DNA of 47,500 bases from Symbiodinium natans (taxonomy: Eukaryota; Sar; Dinophyceae; Suessiales; Symbiodiniaceae). Below the pieces are notes generated by a model. It did no database searches and was not told the DNA's origin. It was given only the letters and a program-made list of their open reading frames with translations. The stretch is from the NCBI GenBank assembly GCA_905221605.1, contig CAJNDS010002190.1, positions 280,001-327,500 of the forward strand, in the 5' to 3' direction. The translations under genes were made by a program, and so were the position numbers. This document shows positions 10,541 to 21,800 of this stretch, one piece after another (position 1 is the first letter of the stretch; every line of letters starts with the position of its first letter).

Positions 10541-11722
10541 CTTCTGTCTGAGGCAAAAATGATGCTCAAGAAGGCTCATCTGGGCAGTTCTCTAAAATAT
10601 ATGGCACCTTTTTGGGGGATTTTGGGTTTAGGGTTTAGGGTTTAGGGTTTAGGGATCCGGAGCCATCGATTTAGGTGACCAAAAAGAACCACAGTTGGAA
10701 CTCTCCATGTGGCCGAAGATATCACAGCGCAAGAACAAACCCTGAACCCTAAACCCCAAACCCCAAACCCTAAACCGTGAACCCTAAACCCTAATCTCTG
10801 AAATGTGAACCCTGACGTAAAACCCCAAACACACAATCCGTGCAAACCCGGAGCCTGTACACAAAGCCGGTGTATGGACCCTACACCCTCAGCCCTGAAC
10901 CCTAAACGCTAAACCCTATTCCTACACCCTATCCCTAAACCCTAATTAAACCCTAAATCCTTGAAAACCTTGGGGGTTTGGGATCTCAGGTGTCCAACGA
11001 ACGATCTAGCGATCTTGCAGGGAGAGTCCCCAATGTTTCCTTGCTCCTTTCGACGTCAGGGTCGGGACTGTGGTCAGGGTTTCGGGCGGACGTGTTTCAT
11101 GGCTTTAGGGTTTAAGGCTTAAGGGCTTAAGCTTTAAGGGAATTTATATAAGATCTTGCAAGGGCTTGCAAGCCCATTAAAAAAAGTCAAAACCCGATAA
11201 GAGACCCTGTTGAAACGAAACCCCATGAAACCCTATAAGCCCTGGCCCCCAGTCCGTGGCGGTGTCCAGGAACGGCTGACGCCGTTGAAAGAACAAACCT
11301 CTCAGCGAGCAGGCGGAAGGCAATGAAGCACCTGAACCCTCACCAAAGCCTAGGAATACAAAAACCTTGCAAGGTTTTGGGGGTTAGGGTTTTTGGGTTT
11401 TGGGTTTAGGGTTGAGGGTTCGACAAGTAGCTGCAAAAGCACAAGGCTGGTGGACATCATATATGGCGTAAGGTTCCTTGTGCCGAAAAAGTAGCTCAGT
11501 GTTTATGCAGTAGTGTTTGTGCAACCAGAACGTAGAGGGCTAGACCCAAAGACCCAAAGAATAAAAACTTTACAGGGTTTAGGGTTTAGGGTTTGAGGTT
11601 TAGGGTTTAGGGTTTGGGGTTTGGGGTTTAGGCCGGTTTAGGGTTAAAAATTGGGGGCTACTTCTAAGCTCGACTCCGCGCGAGGGAGCCCTTTCGAGGC
11701 CCTGTGACCCTTGCTCTCCTCC

Positions 11723-11867
11723 TACTTGGAGGTTCATGGTACTTATGAACCAATTACAACTGTACTTATAGCCCACTTCTAAGCCCCTTAAGTGCCCGAA
11801 TATGCTTGCAAGTACAGTCAGAAGTACAGTTCTAATTGGTCAGTAACTACCGATGAACCTCCAAGTA
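11723..11867. mobile_element. Foldback element, GGTTCATGG family, telomere-free copy
   Basis: A 145-bp element with ends TACTTGGAGGTTCATGG and GATGAACCTCCAAGTA. It has the same core as 9331-9578 but no heptamer inside, so it shows the element without the telomere insert. Confidence 0.85.
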
Positions 11868-12363
11868 CGTCCCTGCAAGGGATCCAGGCACCTCGATGGG
11901 TTTTGGGTTTTTGGGTTTAGGGTTCAGGTTGGTAGGGTTTAGGCCGGTTTAGGGTTCAAGTTTAGGGTTTAGGGGTTTAGGGTTTAGGGTTTCGGGTTTA
12001 GGGTTTAGGGTTGAGGATTAAGGGTTGGGGGTTGAGGGTTCTAGGGCGAGGGGTTAGATACGCGGACCCAAAGCAGCTACGCTTTCGCTGCCTCTGAAGC
12101 CCTTGACCTTACAGCCTAACCCTAAATAACATCCAAACACTACCCCCCAAAGCCCGCTAAAGCCTTGACCCAAAACAAACCCTACTTTTGCAACTAAACC
12201 CCTAAACCCTAAACCCCAAACCTAAACCCTGAACCCCTAAACCCCAACCCCTAGACCCACAAACCCTAGACTTAGGGTCCAGGATGTGGGGTTTAGGGCA
12301 TAAATCTTCGAATAAATGGTTTTGTGTTTAGGGTTTAGAGGCGTTTAGCCGGAGGTATACCTC

Positions 12364-12596
12364 TTAATACCTCTTAACTATGTAGCCGCCTTCACAGGCA
12401 CAGCTTCCAGCTGCGCACCGTATACCGCCGCCTGTGCCTGTCCAGCCATGCTCCGTTGCCAATGCTTCAATGGACTCATCCGATGGGACCAAAGGCAACT
12501 TTGTCGCCAACTCAGTCAAGAGCTGCGGCTCAGCCCGCATCACTCGTTCAAATCCAAGTCTGAACCGTGTATGAACTTGCTCGTAGCTGCTCACAC
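12364..12596 (-). CDS. LMBR1-like terminal exon: cytoplasmic tail
   Basis: This 233-nt exon, the longest in the window, reads from acceptor CTCAAG|GT to a TAA stop. It encodes a tail of 77 residues beginning GVSSYEQVHTRFRLGFERVM and ending in a Gly/Cys-rich stretch (TGTGGGIRCAAGSCACEGG). It joins in phase to the last-helix exon. LMBR1 proteins often end in a variable tail, so the lack of a motif is not surprising. It could alternatively belong to an unrelated gene. No telomere repeat lies inside it. Confidence 0.65.
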
Positions 12597-12797
12597 CTTG
12601 AGTTTGATTGTTTATTGACAGCAAAATGACAAATCAGGCCTTGAATACTGGGTGCGTTTTTGTGACGGAACCTGAACTATATAAGCTACCCGACTAAAGG
12701 CACTACAGGATTCATAAGTGTGCATTGTGTGTATATAAGTATATACATACATATATGATGCCGGTGCGGGCTCCCCCCCCCCCCCCCCCCGGAGGTT

Positions 12798-12831
<34 letters not shown>

Positions 12832-15800
12832 TCGTGTGTTTGTGGGTTTCAGGGTTTAGGGTGTAGTTTAGGGTTAGGGTTCAGGGTTCAGGGTTCAGGG
12901 TTCAGGGTTCAGGGTTCAGGGTTCAGGGTTCAGGGTTCAGGGTTTAGGGTTTAGGGTTTAGGGTTTAGGGTTTTAGAGTTTAGAGTTTAGAGTTTAGGGT
13001 TTAGGGTTTAGGGTTAGGGTTTAGGGTTTAGGGTTGGGTCCGCTGACCCTGCGGCGTGTTGGATGGCAGCCTCCCCCTCCCCTCCCTTGCACCCCTACAA
13101 AACTCAAAACGGCCGGGGGGGGCGGGGGGGGCGCACAGCTTTTGTCATGGAGGACCGCGCCACCCGCACCACGTAAACTCACCGACCATGGCAAACCCCA
13201 AAACGCCAACACGCCAAAACCCAAGAAGCTCCCCAAGCCCGCTTGCCCCGCGAAGTTCGAGCCTCACTCTTGGGTCGGCGGCCGGAGCCGGAGGGTTTAG
13301 GGTTTAGGGTTTAGGATTTAGGGTTTAGGGGGTTGGGGGTTGGGGGGAGGGTGCCACCGTTTATGGCGTTGGGGTTAGGAGGGGATGCCTCGGGTGAAGA
13401 CCAGCACGAAGACGGCGATGAAGGCCCAGTTCGCGAGGAAATAAGCAATGGAAAAGATCTCAGGCTGCGCAAGCGTTCCCTAAACCTTAAACCCTAAGCC
13501 CTAAACCCCAAACCCTAAACCCTATCCCTAAACCCTTCTCAACAACCTTAGGCCGCAGAGGACGTCGGGATGGTTTAGGGTTTAGGGTTTCGCTCAGACA
13601 CTCGGGTTAAGGTCCTGTTCTGCGCCTCCGCTGTATCTACACCCCCCTACCCCGCACCTGAAGCGCCAAATCTGATACTAAGCCCCTGAGATGTGTATAT
13701 TTAGAGCCTCAAGCCTCGAAAAAACTCTGAACCCCATGAACCTTAAGCCCTAAACTCAAAATCCGAAACACTTAAGCCTAAAACCGAAACCCTAAACCCC
13801 CTCAACCCCCTAAGCCGAAACCCCTAAACCCCCCGAAAACCTTCAAAAACCTAAATCCCAGTCCCAGCCCCAAAACCCTCTGAATTCCCCTTAAGCCCCG
13901 AAAACCCTCAATACCCTAAACCCCAACCCTAAACCCTAAAACCTGTAACTCCCGAACCCTAATCCCTAAACCCCTAAACCTAGACCCTGTAAACCCTGAA
14001 GCCTAGAAACCCTAAACCCCACAGACCCTACATACCCTATACGTCACAAAGCCCTAAGCCCTAAGCCCTAAGCCCTAAGCCCTAAGCCCTAAACCCTAAA
14101 CCCTAAACCCTAAACCCTAGAAACCCTAAACCCTAGAAACCCTAAACCCTACATACCCCACATCACAAAACCCCCACAAATTACCCCCCCAACTCTGGGA
14201 ACCCGATAAACCCCTGTTAAACCCTAAACCCTAAACCCTAAACCCTAAACCCTGTTAAACCCTACATGCCGCACATTCACAAAACCCCCCAAAATACCCC
14301 CGACTCTGGGGCCGAACCCTGTAAACCCATGTTAACCCTCTAAAACCCTGAACCCTAAACCCTAAACCCTAAACCCTAAACCCTAAACCCTGAACCCTAA
14401 AACCCTGAACCCTGAACCCTGAACCCTAAACCCTACTTAAACCCTACATACCCCGCATCACTAAACCCCCCGCCCCCCCCATCATACCCCCGACTCTGGG
14501 GGCGCGGGCTGGCATGGCCAGTGCCTCGGACCAGCTGAAATAGCGTCGGAGGGTCAGGGGTTTGGGGTTCAGGGCTAGGGTTTAGTTTTCAGGGCTAGGG
14601 TTTAGGGCTTAGGGCTAGGGTTTAGGGTTTAGAGGGCTTAGGGTTCAGGGGTTACAGTAAGGGCATGGAGCGTGTAGAACTTCCAGCGTCCGAAGCGGGC
14701 TTGAAGGTTGGGCCCTAAACCCTAAGCCCTGAGCCCTAAACCCTAAACTCTAGCCCTAAACCCTGGCCCTAAACCCTAAACCCTAAACCCTAAACCCTAA
14801 ACCCTAAACCCTAAACCCTAGACCCTAAACCCTAAACCCTAAACCCTAAACCCTAAACCCTAAACCCTAAAGCCTAAACCCCAGGCCCTACCCCCTAAGC
14901 TTTAAACCCTGAACCGCAACACCCCAAGGTTCATGGGCCTAAGGTTAAGTACCTTGTTTATATCAACGTACAGATTGCCCTGACTACAACCTGCTTTTGC
15001 AACTACCCATGAACCTTTTGCAAGTAGGAAGGGTTCTTTGGGACAAGCACCCTCAGAACCCTCAACCCTGAGCCCTGAGCCCTAACCCCAAAATCTACTA
15101 AGCCCCAAACCCCAAAACCCCAAACCCTGAACCAAACCCTGAACCAAACCCTAAACCTTAAACCCTAAACCCTAAACCCTAAACCCTAAACCCTAAACAG
15201 CCTAAACCCCAAACCCTAGACCCTTGAACATCCCTTGAACCCCACAAGGGCAGCTCTGCGAAGTCTTCTCTGGGGCCGCCCCGAACCCTGAGCCCTGAAC
15301 CCTTAAGGGCTTAGGGTTTAGGGTTGCTTAAGGTGCAAGGTTTGGGGTTTAGGGTTCAGGGTTTAGGGTTCAGGGTTGAGGGTTTAGGGTTTAGGGTTTA
15401 GGGCCCCTCAGGCCTAGTAGCCTGGGGACCCCACGATGCGCGTGAAGAACTTCGCAATCACGGACACCTCCCGGCACGTCGCACTGGTGCTTCGAAATCA
15501 GTGGGGGTTTAGGGCTTGGGGCTTATGCAAACAGTCACTCGGGTCTCGAAGCATCCACAGTGGGGGGCTTAGGGCTTGGGGCTTAGGGTTTAGGGCTTAG
15601 GGCTGAGGGCATGGGGCTTAGGGTTTAGGGCTTAGGGCTTGGGCTTAGGGCGTAGGGCTTAGGGGCATTTACGTCTTAAGGTCAATTACAGACGCCTCCC
15701 CAAGTCCTTGCGTGTCCCACGGCCCTGCAGCCCAACACCCCACACAGGGTTTCGGTTTCGGGTTTAGGGTTTAGGGTTTGGGGTTTAGGGTTTAGGGTTT

Positions 15801-18800
15801 TGGGCTAAGGTCCCCTGAATCTCCAGCGCCGACAGTCCCCCAACCCTCAACTCCAGCCTAAGCGAGCCTTAGCAGGGTTTAGGGCTTAGGGATCCGTTGC
15901 TGAAGAAGAGTCCCTCAAGCTCTTACCACACCCCTCGAAATATTGAAGCCTATAAGAATACATCCAATAGCCCCTGAAGATCCAACCACAAAAAAGCCCT
16001 AAACCCTAAACCCTACACCCCTTCAAAACCTAAACCTTAGGCCCCTTACAACCGTAAACCCTGCACCCCTAAACCCCTAAAATCCCTAGGCTTAACACCC
16101 CTCCGAAACGCCTTAACACCCTAAACCCAAACCCCTGAAAGCCCAAAACCCTAAAACCCTACACCCCCTGAACCCAAACCTTAAGCCCCCTAAGTCCCAT
16201 AAACCCAGGATCGTCAGCCAGGCACATTCGAAAGCCCAGTGCTTCGGGTTTATGCTTTAGGGTTTAGGGTTTCGGGTTTAGGGTTTAGGGTCTAGGGTCT
16301 ATATATGAGCTGAGGAGTATAGGAGGTAAAGTTTTTAGGAGCTCTTAAGCTTGCGAGGGGTGGGGAGAATGGGCTTGGGGCTTTCCTACGGGTTCTCAGT
16401 AGGGAATGCAGGGGGTGAAGGTACCTTATATCCGCTTTATATGCCAGCCTTAACCCTAAACCCTACATCCTATTCCCTCATTCCCTAAGAACCAGTTAGG
16501 TACCCTAAACCCTAAACCCTAAACCCTAAACCCTAAACCCTAAACCCTAAACCCTAAACCCTAAACCCTTAGGAATCCGATCTCAGGAGTTCGACCTTCC
16601 AGCCTGTCAATGGCCCAAGGTTGAGGGCTCAAAGGGTTTAGGGCTCAGGGCTTTGCAGGGCTTTTGGGGGTGTAGGGTTTAGGGTTTGAGGGCTTTAGGG
16701 GGTTTATGGGCTTGAAGGGGTTGAGGGGGTTCAGGGGGTTTGAGGGTTTAGGGTTTGAGGGGTTTAGGGGGTTTAAGGGGCTTTGGGGGGGTTAGGGGGT
16801 TCAGGGGTTTATGGGGCTTTAGAGGGCTTAGGGGGTTTAGGGGAGAGGCTTTGAGGGCTCGAGAGGCTTTGAGAGGCTTTGAGGGTTTGAGGGTTTTGAG
16901 GGTTTGCCTGACACTTCTGCTCGCTCTGCGCCAGGGAACACCTCTCTGGTGCTCCAGAGCCGCCTCAGCCATTTGGGTCGCGCTCCCCTACATTGGGGCT
17001 TCGTTCAAAGGTTTACTCTATGGATTAGGGTTTATGGTTTAATAGGGTTTATGATTCATTAGGGTTTAGGGTTTAGGGTTCAGGGGTTAGGGTTTAGGGT
17101 TTAGGGTTCAGGGTTTTACGGGTTTAGGACACGGGGCCTTTTCTTCAGGGTGCATGTTTGCACCCTTCCGGCCGTTCCCTTATTCTCAACAAAGCCCCCC
17201 CCCGCCCCCAGAACCCTGAACCGGTATGGCTCTGGGCCCCACAAAAACCGAAAAGGGCTTAGGGTTTAGGGTTCAGGAAATAAGAGTGAGCAGTTTGGTG
17301 GTTTAGAGCTTTCTTGGTGAGGCGAATCTCGCGTCCCAAACCCTGCAAGGGTTAGTTCAGCGTTTCATGTTTTGTTTTTGCTCTTCATTTTTTTTGTGTG
17401 TGTGTGTGTGTGTGTGTGTGGGGGGGGGGGGGGGTGGAGAGACGGACACTTCACTTGAGACCGCAGGATCGTAGAGCAAAACACAGAGCTTAGTACCAAC
17501 GGAAGAAAGAGCAGCAATAGCAAGCTAGGGAGCCGGTGAGGAATTGGAGACTTGGAGCAAAACGGTTTAAGGTTTTAGGGTTTAGGGTTTAGGGTATAGG
17601 GTTTAGGGCCCAAACCATCCCAGCAAAAACCCTCATTCAAGCCTCTCGAATCACTTAACCCGACTACGCCCTGATAAAGCGCCTCTAAACTTTCTGAGCC
17701 CTTAGAAGTCCATAGAGATTCCTGATAAGCCTAAACCCCTGGAAGTCCTAAGCCCTTACGCACCCCCTCTAAACGTAGAAGTCCTCAGAGATCCCTTATA
17801 AACCTAAACCCTGGAAGTCCTAAGCCCTTAAGACCACCTAAGCCCCCCCCCTGCCAATAAATATACAAACGCTTATAGCCCAAGCCCTAAACCGGATATG
17901 AACCCCGTAAGTCCTAAGCCCTTAAGGCCACATGAGCCACAGAATTGCCCTAAACCCTAAACCCTAAACCCTAAACTCTAAACCCTAAACCCTAACCCTA
18001 AACCCTAAACCCGAAACCCCAAACCTCCCCCCAGCAGCGCCAGGGCCTGTCGCCGGCGGCCGAGTCTGCGAGCCAAAGGCGGTGTAGTCGGGTGCAATCG
18101 TCAGCAGCGCGACACCTGCTCGCGCGAGAACTCGCAGGCTTAGGGTTTAGGGTTTAGGGTTTAGGGTTTAGGGCTTAGGGTTCAGGGTTTAGGGTTTATG
18201 GTTTATAGAGTTTAGAGTTCAGAGTTCAGAGTTCAGAGTTTAGGGTTCGGGGATTGGGGTTTAGGGTTTAGTACGTTTAGGCCTACAATACCCCTACACT
18301 TTGGGATCGAATACCCGCGTCTGTTTGGACTATATGGATAGTTGTCCCATTGCGTCCCTTTCCATTAAGTCTTTTTTGGGGGTCTTTGTGTAAGGTGCCG
18401 AAAGATGTAGGGGCCCAACAAAGGGAACCACAATTCTTGGGTCCCTACTATAAGGGTGCAGGAATATATAAGGAGCTCAGAAAAGGGAACCTAGTTTAGA
18501 GAACATGTCTTCATGTAGCCACCCAATGCAACCGTGGGCGTATAAACCTTACACCCTCAACCGTGAACCCTGAACCCTAACGTTCACCAGGGCTTCGGGC
18601 AACACGGTGTCTCCAGTTCTGAGTATGGAGCTGGGAATTTCTATACCCCCTGAATGACGCCTTGGAGCGGCCAGACTAGTCCCTGAGTTCATCCCCTGAG
18701 AAAACTCAACTCCTATACCCTTAACTTTGTGGAAAAAAAGCCGGGCCCAACAGCGTGCCTGTGTGACACTTCAAGCTCTAAACACACACTACTTAAACCC

Positions 18801-21800
18801 TAAACCCTAAACTCTAAACCCTAAACCCTAAACCCGGAAAGCCCCGTGCGCAGCATTTGCTAGGCTCCCGGCACAGTGCCAGGAGGATATACGCCATGGC
18901 GTTGCACATAACAAGCCTCGGAGACATTGTGTTGGACCGAAAAAAACCCTAGGGTTTAGGGTTTAGGGTTTAGGGCTTAGGGCTTAGGGTTTGGGGTTTA
19001 GGGTTTCGGGCTTAGGGTTTAGGGTTTAGGGTTTAGGGTTTAGGGTTTAGGGTTTAGGGCTTAGGGTTTAGGGTTTAGGGTTTAGACCCGAAACCGTCTT
19101 CAGGGTTCGGCGTGGTGGGTCTCCTGGTGCTTAGTAAGGAAATGAAGGAATTCGGTCCCCCCGTAAGGGGTTTATACAGGGGGATATAAGGTGCCGCAAC
19201 CACTAAACCCTAACCGCTAAACCTTAAGCCTCCACCCAGACCTAAACCCTAAACCCTAAACCCTAAACCCTAAACCCTGAACCCTGAACCCTGGACCCTA
19301 AACCGCATCGAGGCACAGCGCTTGCGGCGCGGACTTGCGCGCTCGCAGCGTGTAGACGCTGATGCAGAGAAGGCGGATGTCCAGCGCCCCGATTCCTGAA
19401 CGGCTGAAAGATGGGGATTGAGGGTTTAGGGGTTTAGGGTTTAGGTTTAAGGGGGTTTAGGGTTTAGGGTTTAGGTTTAGGGGTAGGGGTCAGGGGTCAG
19501 GGGTTAGGGGTTAGGGTTTAGGGTCTAAGGCGTGTTTTGGAGTTGGGGTTTTTGGGCTGAATGTCGGCCAAGCATCCGAAAAGGGTGGCGGCGAAGATGT
19601 ACAAGACCTCACGGCTTCAGGGGAAGATCTTGGAGGATGTTTGGGGCCGATGTTTGGGGGGTTCAGGGTTTGAACGTTTGAGGGTTTAAAAGTTAAAAAC
19701 CTAAACCCTAAACACGAAACCCGAAAACCCGAAACCCCAAGCCCTAAACCCTAAACCCTAAAGGAGTTTTTAGGCGTTCAAACTCAGGAAGACACCCCTG
19801 CAGGTTGACCATCCTTCTGTAGCAGGCAGACGAATGACAAGCTCTGGGTTTACGGTTTCGCGTTTAGGGCTTAGGGATGCTCGGAGTTTTTGGTTTTTTG
19901 TTTTTCAATTTATGTTTTGGTGTTTTGTTTGGGTCTTAGGGTCTTAGGGTTTTCGGGTTTGGGTTTATGGGTTTGGGGTTCTAAACCCTAAACTCTTAAA
20001 CCCTAAACCTAAACCATAGACCCTCTTCTGGCTTCTAGGGCGGGTGGGGGGGGGTGTTCAGGGAGGTCAGCGACGACCAGTTCGGGCCGCGCGCTGCAAG
20101 AGCTGCTTGGAATCCTAAACACGATGCCCTAAAGAAAGAACCTCAACCCTACCAGTTCGCAATCGGGAATTTCGGAATATTTTTAGACCTCATTTTAAAC
20201 GTACTAAGAAATGGCAAGCCCCCCCCCCCCCCCCTCCCCCCCGACCCCCGTCAGAAGCTCACAGCTGCTCTTGAGTGCTGTCTGTCTTGCCTCTGAAGCC
20301 CTATGTTATTGAGGGGTTCTGAAGAACAACCCTCACCCAGACGGAGGCTCTGTTAGGGGTGTGGGGTGTGGTAGGGTTAAACGGCCCCTTTGGTGCCCTC
20401 AACATGAGGAAGATGGTGTAATCAAACCCAGCAAGGGCACATGACTTAGGCCATTCTAATGTCGCACACCCTGAGAACAACTTAAACCCACAACCAGACC
20501 CAGAAGTGACCTAGAAATGAACAGGGTGCCCTTTTGGTAAAAATGGGCGTATCAGGGAGCTCCAACCCCCAACAAAAGGGAACAAGGGCCTACCCTTGGT
20601 CCCTAGCAAGCCTAAACTCTAAACCCTAAACCCAGGTCTCCGAAACCGGCGCGAGCTGAGCGGTCCGCGATCACAGACAGGAAAACAAAGTCGACCGGGA
20701 AGATCCGGGACAGCCTCCAGCGGGTGGAAAGAAGGTTTAGGGTTCAGGGTTTAGGGTTTCGAAAATCCAGGAGTAACCTAGGATGAAAAAGGGTACCCTT
20801 TTGGGTTTAAAGGGGTTTATAAGGGAACCTAAACACGAAAAGCAGGCAGGAAATAAGGGCCGAATTACTTTGGGTCCTAGGAAACCCTAACCCTAAACCC
20901 TAAACCCGAAACCCTGAACCCTGAACCCTAAACCCTAAACCCTAAACCCTGAACCCTGAACCCTCAACCAGGTTTCTGAATCCGCGGGGGCCTGAGGTAC
21001 ACCTCGTCTGCCGGGTTGTAGATGCGGCGTTCCTGCGACCAGGGTGCCGAGCGGGCTGGGGGTGTTGGGGGTGTTTGGGGGTGTTTTGGGGGTGTTTTGG
21101 CGGTGTGTTGAGGGTGTGTTGGGGGTGTTTTGGGGGTGTTTTGGGGGTGTTTTGGGGTGTGTTGGGGGTGCTGTGGGGGTTTGCTCCGAGAGCTAGGCCT
21201 ATTTCTCTCAACTCAGCGATAACTAAGGGAGCTTATGCCAGTGGGTTTAGAGTTTAGGGTTTGGGGTATAGTACTATTACGGGCTTAAGTACCCCAAAAC
21301 CCTACTAAATAGGGCTGTTGTGGTATTTAATTCCGTAAGAGTGCTACAGATGGGCCCTCTGGGTATGCAACATCACACCAAATATAGTATATACTCGGGT
21401 TCTTGTATGGTAGCTTTAAGACTAAGGGCCCAGACATATCGTACTTACCACAGTGGTACGTGGAAACCCTAAACCCTAAACCCTAAACCCTAAACCCTAA
21501 ACCATTGAGATGATGACCTGGAGGGTGTAGCCGCAGCTCCAACCACAGGGCGAATGAAGGAGCCTGCATCGGCGCTCAAGCAATACGGGAACTATTCAAC
21601 TAGGGTTTAGGGTTTAGGGTTTAGGGTTTCGGGTTTAGGGTTTAGGGCTTAGGGCTTAGGGCTTAGGGTATAGGACTTCTGGTTTCGGGCTTAGGGTTTT
21701 GGATTCACGCTTTGGGATGCGAGTAGACACAGAGGCCATGAGGGGTCCTAATGAAGACTCTTTGGGCCCCTGTACCCTTATGAATTAGGGTTTAGGGTTT

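Larger units (their letters stand above)
8430..12360. other. Telomere-rich region between EF-G core exons and the LMBR1-like stop
   Basis: The EF-G start must lie here if the gene is complete. Unique segments (for example 9255-9310, 10240-10318, 10980-11090, 11250-11330) are open on both strands with possible splice sites. At 11242-11331 the minus strand reads FRLLAERFVLSTASAVPGHR, the composition of an organelle targeting peptide, but nothing confirms it. Confidence 0.4.
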
